Below, piece by piece: positions 7,254 through 16,662 of a stretch of 40,953 bases of DNA; positions within the stretch are counted from its first letter, which is position 1; every line of letters begins with the position of its first letter. This DNA is from Burkholderiaceae bacterium. Its GTDB lineage: Bacteria > Pseudomonadota > Gammaproteobacteria > Burkholderiales > Burkholderiaceae_D. The DNA is taken from positions 1-40,953 of the forward strand of contig JAIENA010000061.1 of NCBI GenBank assembly GCA_019751755.1, given 5' to 3'. The translations under genes and the position numbers were made by a program. The notes beneath the pieces are model-generated. The model saw nothing but the letters and a program-made list of their open reading frames with translations. It had not been told where the DNA came from and did not search any database.

Positions 7254-8786
7254 ATGGCAGAATTACAGGCCCTTATCCTGACCTTCCTGAAGGCGATAGG
7301 CAAATACCGCTGGTATGCAGTTGGCATAACCTGGGCGATCTCCGTCATTGGATGGACGGTCGTCTATCGGTTGCCGGATTCGTATCAAGCCTCCGCGCGC
7401 GTGTATGTCGATACGCAAAGTATCCTGAAACCGCTGCTGTCCACCATGACCACCGTACCGAACGTGGAACAGCAAGTGCAGTTCATGCGCCGCACGCTGA
7501 TTAGCCGCCCGAACGTCGAGCGTGTCATGCGCATGGTCGACCTGGACATCAAGAACAAGAGCGTCCAGGACCACGAACAAATGGTGGACGAGCTGACATC
7601 GGCCATCAAAATCACCGGCACCGAGCGTGACGACATTTACACGATTTCCTACAGCAACCCCAATCCCAAGCAGGGCAAGGAAATTGTCCAGTCGCTGCTG
7701 ACGATCTTCGTCGAAGGCTCGTTTGGCGGGAAAAAGCAGGAATCCGACAATGCCGTACGCTTCATCGACGAACAAATCAAGACCTATGAAGACAAGCTGG
7801 CCGCCGGCGAAAATTCGCTGAAGGAATTCAAAATCCAGCACATGAACGTCCTGCCCCGCCAGGGCAGCGATTACGGTTCAATCATTACAGAGCTGACCGA
7901 CAAGCTGAACCAGGCCAAACTGGAACTGGCGGAGGCCGAACAGGCGCGCAACGCCCTGAAGCGTCAGATCACCGGCGAAGAACCGGCGCCCGTCTCCGGT
8001 GCCAACACGGTGGAAGAGTCTGTCAATCCCGAACTGGAAAGCCGCATCCAGACGCTGGAAAAGAACCTCGACCAGTTGCGCATGCAATACACGGAAGAAC
8101 ACCCGGACATCGTGTCCAGCAAGCGCCTGCTGGTGCAATTGCAGGCACGCAAGAAGGAAGAAGTGAAAAAACGCGTGCGTTCGAGCGATCCTGGCGCCAA
8201 TTACAGCCCGATGATGCAGCAAATGAATGTGGCGCTGTCGGTGGAAGAAGCGCGCGTGGCGTCGCTGCGGGCCCGCGTCAATGAATATGCCTCGCGCCTG
8301 GGTACCGCCCGCCAGCAAAGCAATCAGGCGCCGGAAGTCGAAGCCCAACTGGCGCAGTTGAACCGCGATTACACGGTGAACAAGGAAAACTATACCAAGC
8401 TGGTGGAACGCCGCGAAGCGGCCCGCCTGTCCGGCGACCTGACGTCAGCCACCGACATGATGAGCTTCCGCGTGATTGATCCACCCACAGCGCCGACCGT
8501 GCCCACCGGCCCGCACCGCCCACGCCTGATGTCGGTTGTGTTTGGCGGTGCGTTGATTGCCGGTCTGGGTGTGGCGCTGTTGATGAGCCAAATACGTCCG
8601 ACCTTCGTGACGCAAAATGCCCTGCGCGAGGCGACCGGCCTGCCGATTCTGGGCAGCATCAGCATGAACTGGACCGACGAGCAGAAAATCCGCCGCCGCC
8701 GCCGCCTGTATGCCTTCTCCGCTGCCGTGGCGCTGTTATTTACAGCGTTTGGCGGGGTGATGGCCGCATTGCTGATGAAGAACTAG
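7254..8786 (+). CDS. XrtA-system polysaccharide chain-length determinant (Wzz-like)
   Basis: 510 aa from ATG 7254 (GGTGAG 9 nt upstream); an upstream in-frame ATG at 7197 adds 19 residues with no ribosome site. It is a polysaccharide copolymerase with membrane helix 1 at about 20-38, a large periplasmic part with coiled-coil-prone helices (about 205-240, 255-310 and 325-400), the Pro-rich stretch before helix 2 (408-423), helix 2 at about 425-445 and a third hydrophobic helix at the C-terminus (about 485-507). It sets EPS chain length in the inner membrane and partners with the separately encoded kinase that follows. First gene of the plus-strand EPS operon. Confidence 0.9.
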   Translation: MAELQALILTFLKAIGKYRWYAVGITWAISVIGWTVVYRLPDSYQASARVYVDTQSILKPLLSTMTTVPNVEQQVQFMRRTLISRPNVERVMRMVDLDIKNKSVQDHEQMVDELTSAIKITGTERDDIYTISYSNPNPKQGKEIVQSLLTIFVEGSFGGKKQESDNAVRFIDEQIKTYEDKLAAGENSLKEFKIQHMNVLPRQGSDYGSIITELTDKLNQAKLELAEAEQARNALKRQITGEEPAPVSGANTVEESVNPELESRIQTLEKNLDQLRMQYTEEHPDIVSSKRLLVQLQARKKEEVKKRVRSSDPGANYSPMMQQMNVALSVEEARVASLRARVNEYASRLGTARQQSNQAPEVEAQLAQLNRDYTVNKENYTKLVERREAARLSGDLTSATDMMSFRVIDPPTAPTVPTGPHRPRLMSVVFGGALIAGLGVALLMSQIRPTFVTQNALREATGLPILGSISMNWTDEQKIRRRRRLYAFSAAVALLFTAFGGVMAALLMKN

Positions 8787-8805
8787 TCCATACACGGGGA
8801 ACACA

Positions 8806-9804
8806 ATGAGCATTATTGAACGGGCGGCCAGCCGCCTGGAACAAAAGCAGTCCGCCGCTGCCCCCGCTGCGCCGGTCGAGCAAGCCGCGCCGGCAGTGGA
8901 GCTGGCCACCGCAGAACCCGCCGCCAGCGAGCCGCTGCAGGCCGCTGTTGCAGCTGACACCGTTGCCGCCGCCGCTGTGGCGCCCAATGTGGCGCCAGAT
9001 GCGGCCCCGGATACGGCGTCAACCCCGGTGCCGCCAGCCGAAGTCGGCGCAAGCGCCGCTTCCGCCCGCACCGGCCGCCCCCCAAAGCGGGTCGAACTGG
9101 ATTTGAAACGCATGCAGGACATCGGCCTGGTGACCGCCGCCGGCGGCCGCACCATGCTGGTCGAAGACTTCCGTATCATCAAGCGCCCGCTGATCAAGCG
9201 TGCCTTCACGCCGCGTGGCCCGGGTGAAAACCCTGGCAACCTGATCATGGTAACCAGTTCGCTGCCGGGCGAAGGCAAAACCTTCTGCTCGATCAACCTG
9301 GCCATGTCGATTGCCATGGAACTGGACCATACCGTGTTGCTGGTCGATGCCGACGTGGCCCGTCCATCCGTACTGCGCACGCTGGGCTTGCCAGCCCAGC
9401 GCGGCTTGATGGACTTGCTGCTGGAAGACAAGGTGGACATGGGCGACTTGCTGCTGCGCACCAACGTCGATACGTTGACGATCTTGCCAGCAGGAAGTAA
9501 TTCGCCCCGCGCCACGGAATTACTGGCCAGCCAGACCATGACCAACTTCGTCCATGAAATCGCCAACCGCTATCCAGACCGGATCGTGATTTTCGATTCA
9601 CCGCCGTTGCTGCTGACCAGTGAAGCGCACGTGCTGGCCGGCCACATGGGCCAGATCGTCGTCGTGGTGGAAGCCGAACGCACCACCCAGCACGCCGTGA
9701 AGGAATCACTGCGCCAGCTGGAAGGGCTGCCCAACGTCAACCTCATTTATAACAAGACCCGCGAATTCCCCGGTACGGAAACGTATGACTATCACTATGG
9801 CTAA
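8806..9804 (+). CDS. XrtA-associated tyrosine autokinase (BY-kinase)
   Basis: 332 aa. The first 95 residues are an Ala/Pro-rich linker. The kinase domain shows Walker A SSLPGEGKT (151-159), Walker A' VLLVDADVARPS (about 178-189) and Walker B IVIFDSPPLL. The protein ends in ETYDYHYG, whose three tyrosines are probable autophosphorylation sites. It has no membrane helix, so it should bind the cytoplasmic face of the chain-length protein encoded 19 nt upstream, as in split Gram-positive-type BY-kinases. ATG 8806 has GGGGA upstream. Confidence 0.9.
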   Translation: MSIIERAASRLEQKQSAAAPAAPVEQAAPAVELATAEPAASEPLQAAVAADTVAAAAVAPNVAPDAAPDTASTPVPPAEVGASAASARTGRPPKRVELDLKRMQDIGLVTAAGGRTMLVEDFRIIKRPLIKRAFTPRGPGENPGNLIMVTSSLPGEGKTFCSINLAMSIAMELDHTVLLVDADVARPSVLRTLGLPAQRGLMDLLLEDKVDMGDLLLRTNVDTLTILPAGSNSPRATELLASQTMTNFVHEIANRYPDRIVIFDSPPLLLTSEAHVLAGHMGQIVVVVEAERTTQHAVKESLRQLEGLPNVNLIYNKTREFPGTETYDYHYG

Positions 9805-11341
9805 CCTGCACCGTCGGCCAGTCGCGGCGGCGGTCGCTCTGGCGCTGCTGTCGCTGGCACCAGCCTGCCGGGCAGACTGGAAATTCACACCGCAAGTCGA
9901 AGTACGCGAAACGTATACGGACAACGTGGCGCTGCGCGCCGATGGCGAAGCCAATTGGGTAACCGAGCTCGCGCCCTCGTTGCGCATCGCCCATACCGGC
10001 CCGAGCCTGCAACTGGACGCCAATTACTCGCGGCGGATATATGAGTATTCGAACAAGAATACCAATGGCACCCGTGGTGCCACGCAAGACTTGAGCGCCA
10101 ACGCCAAAGCCAAAGTCATCAATGAATTGCTGTTCATCGATGCCAACGCCAGCATCGGCCAGCGCGACGCATCGGCTTTCGGCCCGCTGTCGCAAACCAA
10201 CGGCAATGGTTTTGCCACCGCCAACAGCAACGAAGTCAAAACCGCTCGCGTCAGTCCTTACCTGAAGCAACGCTATGGCAGCTACGCCAATGCCGAATTG
10301 CGCTATACCTATGACAGGGTGACGTCGTCCGCCGCCGGACTGAACAATACGACCGGCAATACCCTGTCGCTCAATGTGGCCAGTGGCGCTGCATTCCGCC
10401 TGCTGGGCTGGAGCGTGCAAGCCAACCAAAGCAAACAAAAAGGCGTGGCCACCACCACGGCTGGCGGTGAATCGGACAGCAGCAACTATGCGCTGAACTT
10501 GCGCTGGGCCGCCACCGACCAGTTCAGCCTGACCGCCCTGGGCGGCTACGACAGCTATGACTACCAGTCGCTGGGCGGCAGCAATGGCGGCCAGGCCTGG
10601 CAACTGGGCGTGGACTGGCAGCCCAGTGCGCGCACGCGCCTGCAAGCGAGCGCCGGCAAGCGCTATTACGGCAATACCTATTCGCTGCAGGCCCAGCATC
10701 GGGCCCGCCAGTCCGTCTGGACGGTCAGCTACAACGATTCCGTGACCAGTACGCGCCAGCAATTCCTGCTGCCATCGACGGTCGATACCTTCAGCCTGAT
10801 TGACCGCCTGTTTACCGCGACCATCCCGGACGCCGATGCGCGCCGCCAAGCGGTGGCGGCCTATATCCAGGCCACCGGCTTGCCGGCGTCGCTGGCCAAT
10901 AACATCAATTACTTCAGCAACCGTTATTACCTGCAAAAGCAATTCCAGGCGGCGGTCGCGTTCAACGGTCCCCTCACCACCACAGTGCTGACCGTGCAAG
11001 ACATGCGCCGCAACGGCCTGTCCAGCACCGATGTGGATGGCGGGCTGCTGGGTAATACGTCGACCCGGCTCAATGACAATACCCACCAGACCGGGGGCAA
11101 CGTGACGTGGAACTGGCGCCTGTCAACGCGTACCGGTGTCGTGGCAACGGCGGACCTGACGCGCATCCGTTCCAATTCCGCCAATGTCAGCACCACCAAT
11201 CGCGGCCTGCGTGTCGGCCTGAGCCACCAGTTGCCGCAGCAGATGCGCGCGGTGGTCGATGTGCGCCGCCTGTCGGGCGGCCAGGGGGTGGCGAAATACA
11301 CGGAAAACGCCATCGCGGCGTCCATTAGTAAACAGTTCTAG
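9785..11341 (+). CDS. PEP-CTERM/XrtA-associated outer-membrane beta-barrel protein
   Basis: 518 aa. A signal peptide (about 5-30, cleavage at ACRA-DW) is followed by alternating amphipathic strands ending in a C-terminal aromatic (SISKQF), as in outer-membrane barrels. The overall pattern and place in the operon fit the uncharacterised exosortase-associated outer-membrane family (TIGR03016-type). It probably forms the outer-membrane pore for the EPS, with the lipoprotein at 5494-6117. The start overlaps the kinase by 20 nt (ATG 9785, GGAA upstream); ATG 9797, overlapping by 8 nt, is almost as plausible. Confidence 0.85.
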   Translation: MTITMANLHRRPVAAAVALALLSLAPACRADWKFTPQVEVRETYTDNVALRADGEANWVTELAPSLRIAHTGPSLQLDANYSRRIYEYSNKNTNGTRGATQDLSANAKAKVINELLFIDANASIGQRDASAFGPLSQTNGNGFATANSNEVKTARVSPYLKQRYGSYANAELRYTYDRVTSSAAGLNNTTGNTLSLNVASGAAFRLLGWSVQANQSKQKGVATTTAGGESDSSNYALNLRWAATDQFSLTALGGYDSYDYQSLGGSNGGQAWQLGVDWQPSARTRLQASAGKRYYGNTYSLQAQHRARQSVWTVSYNDSVTSTRQQFLLPSTVDTFSLIDRLFTATIPDADARRQAVAAYIQATGLPASLANNINYFSNRYYLQKQFQAAVAFNGPLTTTVLTVQDMRRNGLSSTDVDGGLLGNTSTRLNDNTHQTGGNVTWNWRLSTRTGVVATADLTRIRSNSANVSTTNRGLRVGLSHQLPQQMRAVVDVRRLSGGQGVAKYTENAIAASISKQF

Positions 11342-11354
11342 CGGAGTCTGCACG

Positions 11355-12359
11355 ATGTATGAAAGTTATTATGGGCTCAGCGACAAACCGTTCCGTCTGC
11401 GCCCCGATCCTCATTTCTTTTTCGGCAGCAAGGGCCACAAGCGGGCCATGGCGTACCTTGAATATGGCTTGTCGCAGGGCGAGGGCTTTATTGTCATCAC
11501 CGGGGAAGTCGGGGCCGGCAAGACCACGTTGGTACGCAACATGCTCAGCACGCTCGAAGCGCAGCACATTGTTGCCGCGCACCTGGTCAACACGCACCTG
11601 AATCCGGAAGACGTGTTGCGCATGGTGGTGTCGGCGTTCGGCCTGCCGGCCGAAGACGCCACCAAGAGCGCGCTGCTGAGCCGCCTGGAAACCTTCCTGC
11701 GCACCTGCGACGCCGAGGGCAAACGCGCGCTGCTGGTGGTCGATGAAGCGCAGAACCTGTCGCCGCGCACGGTCGAAGAGTTGCGCATGCTGTCGAATTT
11801 CCAGACCGACGATAAATCGCTGCTGCAAACCTTCCTGCTGGGCCAGCCGGAGTTCCGCACCACGCTGCACAGCCCGGACATGCAGCAGTTGCGCCAGCGC
11901 GTCATCGCCACCTATCACCTGGGACCGATGGATGCGGTGGAAACCCAGGCCTATATCGAACACCGCCTGCACACGGTCGGCTGGGCCGGCAAGCCGTCGT
12001 TTACGCCGGCCGCCCATGCCGCGATTTATGAATATTCGGGCGGCATCCCGCGCATGACCAACCACCTGTGCGACCGCCTGATGCTGATGGGCTTCCTGGA
12101 AGAACTGCAGGAATTCACGGACCGGCATGTCGACGAGGTGATCCGCGACATCCAAACCGAATTCCAGCCGCCGCCGGCCGCCCCCGCTTCGCGGCAGGCC
12201 GACGAGGCCGAGCTGGCCGCTGCCATCGCGAGCTATCCGGATGGCATGGACGAACGCATGATGCGGCTGGAAAAGTCGGTCGTGTCGGTACTGAACATCC
12301 TGAAAAAAATCGTGGCCACCCCGGCCAGCACCAACCCTACGCTGGACAATAACGAATGA
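11355..12359 (+). CDS. XrtA-associated ATPase (ExeA/GspA-like AAA)
   Basis: 334 aa. It starts with the typical MYESYYGLSDKPFRLRPDP. Walker A is GEVGAGKTT (50-58), Walker B is LLVVDEAQ (126-133), and a sensor region LLGQPEF follows. The C-terminal 100 residues are a linker and a predicted helix. The family (TIGR03015-type) always accompanies exosortase A EPS loci and resembles ExeA of type II secretion. No C-terminal peptidoglycan-binding domain is present. Likely an energy-coupling or assembly factor at the inner membrane. Its last four bases overlap the wecB start (ATGA). Confidence 0.88.
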   Translation: MYESYYGLSDKPFRLRPDPHFFFGSKGHKRAMAYLEYGLSQGEGFIVITGEVGAGKTTLVRNMLSTLEAQHIVAAHLVNTHLNPEDVLRMVVSAFGLPAEDATKSALLSRLETFLRTCDAEGKRALLVVDEAQNLSPRTVEELRMLSNFQTDDKSLLQTFLLGQPEFRTTLHSPDMQQLRQRVIATYHLGPMDAVETQAYIEHRLHTVGWAGKPSFTPAAHAAIYEYSGGIPRMTNHLCDRLMLMGFLEELQEFTDRHVDEVIRDIQTEFQPPPAAPASRQADEAELAAAIASYPDGMDERMMRLEKSVVSVLNILKKIVATPASTNPTLDNNE

Positions 12360-13510
12360 ATACCTCCGCCCAAGCTCCTTTCCGCATCCTGTGCGTCGTC
12401 GGCGCCCGTCCGAACTTCATGAAGATGGCCCCGATCATGGCGGCGCTGGCTGAACTGCGTCCGCAAGTCGAAGTGCAACTGGTCCACACCGGCCAGCACT
12501 ATGACGTGGCGATGAACCACCAGTATTTTGCCGCGCTCGGGATTCCCGATCCGGACATCAACCTGGAAGTCGGTTCCGGCAGCCACGCGATCCAGACCGC
12601 CGACGTGATGAAGAAATTCGAGCCGGCGCTGGACCAGGTGCAGCCGACCGCCGTGCTGGTGGTGGGCGACGTCAACTCCACCATCGCCTGCGCGCTGGTG
12701 GCGGCCAAGAAAGGCATCCCGGTGATCCACGTGGAAGCCGGCTTGCGCAGCTTCGACCGCGCCATGCCGGAAGAAATCAACCGGGTCCTGACCGACCAGA
12801 TTTCCGACCTGCTGTTCACCACCGAAGAAAGTGGTGAAGCCAACCTGCTGCGCGAAGGCATCGCCCAGGAACGCATCCACTTTGTCGGCAACGTCATGAT
12901 CGACACCCTGGTGCGCAACCTGCCGCGCGCCATTGCGGCGGAGCAGATCGTGGCCGACCATGGCAAGCCGGGCTTTGCCAGCGGCGCCGACGGTTATGCG
13001 GTATTGACCCTGCACCGCCCGTCGAATGTCGATGACTTCGCCGTGCTGCGCACGCTGCTGGAGACCGCCAACCGCATCGGCGAACGCACGCCGATCATTT
13101 TCCCGCTGCACCCGCGCACCCGCGGCATGATCGAGAAAGCCGGCCTCAACCACTTGGTGGAAAACGGCAACATCCTGCTGCTGCCGCCGATGGGTTACCT
13201 GGAAATGCTGGGCCTGATGAAAGGCGCGCGCGTGGTGCTGACCGATTCCGGCGGCATCCAGGAAGAAACCACGGCGCTGGGCACGCCCTGCATCACCTTG
13301 CGCAACAATACCGAGCGTCCGATCACCGTCGACGAAGGCACCAACACCATCGCCGGCCAGGATCCGGACAAGATCATGGCGATCTACAACGAAGTGATGG
13401 CCGGCGGCGGCAAAGCCGGCCGCGTGCCGCACTTCTGGGATGGCAAGGCCGCCGTGCGCATCGCTGACAAACTGCAGGCCTGGATGCAGGCCGGCTGCCA
13501 GACGTCATGA
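12356..13510 (+). CDS. wecB: UDP-N-acetylglucosamine 2-epimerase (non-hydrolysing)
   Basis: 384 aa, a normal length. It interconverts UDP-GlcNAc and UDP-ManNAc in the cytoplasm. Family motifs are clear: VVGARPNFMKMAP near the N-terminus, HTGQHYD, VIHVEAGLRSFDRAMPEEIN and, in the C-terminal Rossmann domain, LTDSGGIQEE and RNNTERPIT. It overlaps the genes before and after by ATGA, so it is translated as part of the EPS operon. It points to ManNAc, or a ManNAc-derived sugar, in the EPS. Confidence 0.95.
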   Translation: MNTSAQAPFRILCVVGARPNFMKMAPIMAALAELRPQVEVQLVHTGQHYDVAMNHQYFAALGIPDPDINLEVGSGSHAIQTADVMKKFEPALDQVQPTAVLVVGDVNSTIACALVAAKKGIPVIHVEAGLRSFDRAMPEEINRVLTDQISDLLFTTEESGEANLLREGIAQERIHFVGNVMIDTLVRNLPRAIAAEQIVADHGKPGFASGADGYAVLTLHRPSNVDDFAVLRTLLETANRIGERTPIIFPLHPRTRGMIEKAGLNHLVENGNILLLPPMGYLEMLGLMKGARVVLTDSGGIQEETTALGTPCITLRNNTERPITVDEGTNTIAGQDPDKIMAIYNEVMAGGGKAGRVPHFWDGKAAVRIADKLQAWMQAGCQTS

Positions 13511-14388
13511 ACGCGCCGCTGTCCCCGCAGGAGGGGCAAGCCCTGCACCAGGCGTCCGTGATCCGCAACGCCATGACCATCGACGTGGAAGATTACTTCC
13601 AGGTGTCGGCGTTCGCGCCGTACATCACGCGCGACAGCTGGCCCGAGCGCGAATGCCGGGTCGAAGCCAATGTCGACCGCATTCTCGCCATCCTCGACGA
13701 AGGCGGCGTGAAAGCCACCTTCTTTACGCTGGGCTGGATCGCCGAGCGCTACCCGGCGCTGGTCAGGCGCATCGTGGCCGGTGGCCATGAACTGGCCAGC
13801 CATGGCTATGGCCACCTGCGCGCTTCCGACCAGGACCGCGCCCAGTTCAAAGAAGATGTTGGTTCGGCCAAGGCAATCCTGGAAGATCTCGGTGGCCAAG
13901 CGGTGCTGGGTTACCGCGCGCCGAGCTTTTCGATCGGCCACGGCAACCTGTGGGCGCTGGAAGTGCTGCACGAAGCCGGCTACCGCTACAGCTCCAGTAT
14001 CTATCCGGTCCAGCACGACCATTACGGCATGCCGGACGCGCCGCGCTTTGCCTGGCATCCAAACGGCAGCGACGGCTTGCTGGAAGTGCCGATCACCACG
14101 GTGCGGCTGGGCCAGCGCAATTTGCCGGCCGGCGGCGGTGGCTACTTCCGCCTGTTCCCGTACGCGCTGTCGCGCTGGCTGATGCAGCAGGTCAACCAGC
14201 GTGACGGCCAGCCGGCGATCTTTTATTTCCACCCGTGGGAAATCGATCCCGGCCAACCGCGGCCAAGCGGCATCAACCTGAAGACCCGCTTCCGCCACTA
14301 CGTCAACATGGAAAAAATGGATGGCCGCATCCGCGCCCTCACGCGTGACTTCGCGTGGGACCGGATGGATCGGATCTTTCTGAAATAA
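13507..14388 (+). CDS. XrtA-associated polysaccharide deacetylase
   Basis: 293 aa. NodB-homology domain: AMTIDVEDYFQV (22-33) supplies the catalytic and metal-binding aspartates (D26, D29), TFFTLGWIAERYP follows, and HGYGH (99-103) supplies the two histidine ligands; GYRAPSFSIG is the third motif. The short TIDVEDYFQ form is the hallmark of the exosortase-linked subfamily (TIGR03006-type). No signal peptide is visible, so it probably removes acetyl groups from the lipid-linked unit or nascent chain on the cytoplasmic side. Start overlaps wecB by ATGA. Confidence 0.9.
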   Translation: MNAPLSPQEGQALHQASVIRNAMTIDVEDYFQVSAFAPYITRDSWPERECRVEANVDRILAILDEGGVKATFFTLGWIAERYPALVRRIVAGGHELASHGYGHLRASDQDRAQFKEDVGSAKAILEDLGGQAVLGYRAPSFSIGHGNLWALEVLHEAGYRYSSSIYPVQHDHYGMPDAPRFAWHPNGSDGLLEVPITTVRLGQRNLPAGGGGYFRLFPYALSRWLMQQVNQRDGQPAIFYFHPWEIDPGQPRPSGINLKTRFRHYVNMEKMDGRIRALTRDFAWDRMDRIFLK

Positions 14389-15464
14389 TGACAATGTTTT
14401 CGGCAGATCATCCCGGCGTGCGCCAGCGCGCCCCCGTGCTGCGCTTGCTGCAGCCGGGCGACGCACAGCGCTGGGATGCTTTTGTCGACACCTGTCCAGA
14501 AGCGACTTTTTTCCACCGGGCCGGCTGGCAGCGCGTGATTGAACGCGCGTATGGCCACCGGACCTGGTTTTATTATGCCGAGCGTGATGGCAACATCATC
14601 GGCGTGCTGCCGCTGGCCGAAGTGCGCAGCCGCCTGTTTGGCCATGTGCTGTGCTCACTGCCCTTTTGTGTCCGGGGCGGCATCGCCACCTGCGACGACA
14701 CCGCGCGCGCCATGCTCGACGCGGCAGCCGAAGTGCTGGCGCGCGAACGCCGGGTCGGCTACCTGGAAAGCCGTGGCGGCAGCGCGCGCCACCAGGGCGA
14801 CGCCACCTGGCAGAGCCGCGATCTGTACGCCACCTTCCGCAAACCCCTGGCCGACGATGACGAGACCAATCTGCAGGCCATCCCGCGCAAGCAGCGGGCC
14901 GTGCTCCGGCATGGCATGGCCAGCGGCCTGACGGCGCACACCGAGTCGCAGGTCGAGCGCTTTTTCGCGCTGTATGCGGCCAGCGTACACCGGCTGGGCA
15001 CGCCGGTGTTTCCGCGCCGCTATTTCCGCCTGCTCAAGGACGTGTTCGGCGACGCCTGTGAAATCCGCACCATCGTGCAACAGCAACAGGCCGTGGCCTC
15101 GCTGATGAGCTTTTACTGGCGTGATGAAGTGTTGCCCTATTACTTCGGCGCCCTGCCGGCCGCGCGCGCCTGCGGCGCCAGCGATTACGCCTACTGGAGC
15201 CTGATGCGGGCCGCCGTGGAACGGGGCTGCGGCATCTTTGATTTTGGCCGCAGCAAACGGGGCACCGGCGCCTTCGATTACAAGAAAAACTGGGGCTTCG
15301 CGCCGACGCCGCTCCAGTATGAATACAAACTCATCAACGCAGCCGCGTTGCCGGACAACAATCCGCTGAACCCGAAGTACCGCCGGTTCATCGCGGTGTG
15401 GAAAAAGCTGCCGCTCCCGGTGGCCAATTTCCTCGGTCCGTATCTTGCGCGCAGCCTGGGATAG
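14388..15464 (+). CDS. FemAB-like XrtA-associated protein (GNAT fold)
   Basis: 358 aa from the ATG in TAATG (14388-14390), directly overlapping the deacetylase stop. Two GNAT-like halves are visible: ATFFHRAGW and YYAERDGNIIGVLPL in the first, then ASLMSFYWRDEVLPYYFGA and FDFGRSKRGTGAFDYKKNWGF in the second. FemAB proteins transfer amino acids from tRNA to peptidoglycan; the exosortase-linked family (TIGR03019-type) may instead attach an amino-acyl or acyl group to EPS. The substrate is not known. Confidence 0.86.
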   Translation: MTMFSADHPGVRQRAPVLRLLQPGDAQRWDAFVDTCPEATFFHRAGWQRVIERAYGHRTWFYYAERDGNIIGVLPLAEVRSRLFGHVLCSLPFCVRGGIATCDDTARAMLDAAAEVLARERRVGYLESRGGSARHQGDATWQSRDLYATFRKPLADDDETNLQAIPRKQRAVLRHGMASGLTAHTESQVERFFALYAASVHRLGTPVFPRRYFRLLKDVFGDACEIRTIVQQQQAVASLMSFYWRDEVLPYYFGALPAARACGASDYAYWSLMRAAVERGCGIFDFGRSKRGTGAFDYKKNWGFAPTPLQYEYKLINAAALPDNNPLNPKYRRFIAVWKKLPLPVANFLGPYLARSLG

Positions 15465-15471
15465 CCTCGAC

Positions 15472-16662
15472 ATGAAAGACTTATTGATGCTGGTGCACCG
15501 GATGCCTTATCCGCCCAACAAGGGGGACAAGATCCGTTCATATCACCTGCTGAAACACCTGGCACAAACCTACCGCGTGCACTTGGCCACGTTCATCGAC
15601 GACGACGATGACTGGCAACACGTGCCCACGGTGCAGGCGCTGTGCGCCAGCACGCACTTTGCCCGCCTCAACCCGAAACTGGCGCGCGTGCGCAGCCTGG
15701 GCGCGCTGCTGGGCCAGCGTTCGCTGTCGCTCGACTATTACCGCAACCAGGGCTTGCGCGCGTGGGTCGACGACACCATGCGGCGCCATCCGATCGACCG
15801 CATCCTGGTGTATTCGTCGCCGATGGCGCAATATGCCGACGCTTATCCTGAAGCGCACCGCGTGATCGATTTCATCGACGTCGATTCTGAAAAATGGCGC
15901 GAATACGGCGAGAAAAAACCGTGGCCAGCCAGCCTGCTGTTCCGCTACGAAGCCCGGCAATTGCTGCGCTACGAACGCAAGGTGGCGGCCGAGTTTGCGG
16001 CGTCGCTGTTCGTTTCAGCGCCGGAAGCGGCGCTGTTCTCCCGCCTGGCGCCGGAAAGCGCGGCGCGTATCGGCTACTTCAACAACGGTGTCGATACCGC
16101 GTACTTCACCCCCGACAATACCTATCCGTCGCCGTATGCGGCGGGTGAGCAAGGCATCGTGTTTACCGGCGCCATGGATTACTGGCCGAATATCGATGCG
16201 GTCAAGTGGTTTGCCGAGCACGTGCTGCCGCGCGTGAAGCAGGCGCACCCGCAGGCCGTGTTCTACATTGTCGGCGCTCGTCCGGCCGCCGAAGTGCAGG
16301 CGCTGGCCCAGCCCGGCGCCATCGTGGTGACCGGCACGGTGCCCGATGTGCGACCGTACCTGGCCCATTGCACGGTCTCGGTGGCGCCGATGCGGGTGGC
16401 GCGCGGGGTACAAAACAAGGTGCTCGAAGCGATGGCCATGGCCAAGCCGTGCGTGGTGTCGCCACAAGCGCTGGAAGGCATCGAAGCGGCCCCCGGCAGC
16501 GAACTGGTGCTGGCCGACGATGCCGCCGCCTTTGCCGATGCCGTGATTGCCGCCCTGCGCACCGATGGCGCCGCCATGGGGCGCGCGGCGCGCGAGCGCG
16601 TGACGCTGCGCTACAGCTGGCAAGCCAACCTGGCCAACCTGGAGCATCAGCTATGCAACTGA
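15472..16662 (+). CDS. PEP-CTERM/XrtA-system glycosyltransferase (TIGR03087-type)
   Basis: 396 aa from ATG 15472. GT-B fold: the N-terminal LMLVHRMPYPPNKGDKIRSY is the signature of this exosortase-linked family, RVIDFIDVDSEKW lies mid-protein, and the C-terminal donor site has IVFTGAMDYWPNIDAV and VAPMRVARGVQNKVLEAMAM with the conserved acidic residue. It adds one sugar to the lipid-linked EPS unit at the cytoplasmic face; donor and acceptor are unknown. It overlaps xrtA by 10 nt. Confidence 0.88.
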   Translation: MKDLLMLVHRMPYPPNKGDKIRSYHLLKHLAQTYRVHLATFIDDDDDWQHVPTVQALCASTHFARLNPKLARVRSLGALLGQRSLSLDYYRNQGLRAWVDDTMRRHPIDRILVYSSPMAQYADAYPEAHRVIDFIDVDSEKWREYGEKKPWPASLLFRYEARQLLRYERKVAAEFAASLFVSAPEAALFSRLAPESAARIGYFNNGVDTAYFTPDNTYPSPYAAGEQGIVFTGAMDYWPNIDAVKWFAEHVLPRVKQAHPQAVFYIVGARPAAEVQALAQPGAIVVTGTVPDVRPYLAHCTVSVAPMRVARGVQNKVLEAMAMAKPCVVSPQALEGIEAAPGSELVLADDAAAFADAVIAALRTDGAAMGRAARERVTLRYSWQANLANLEHQLCN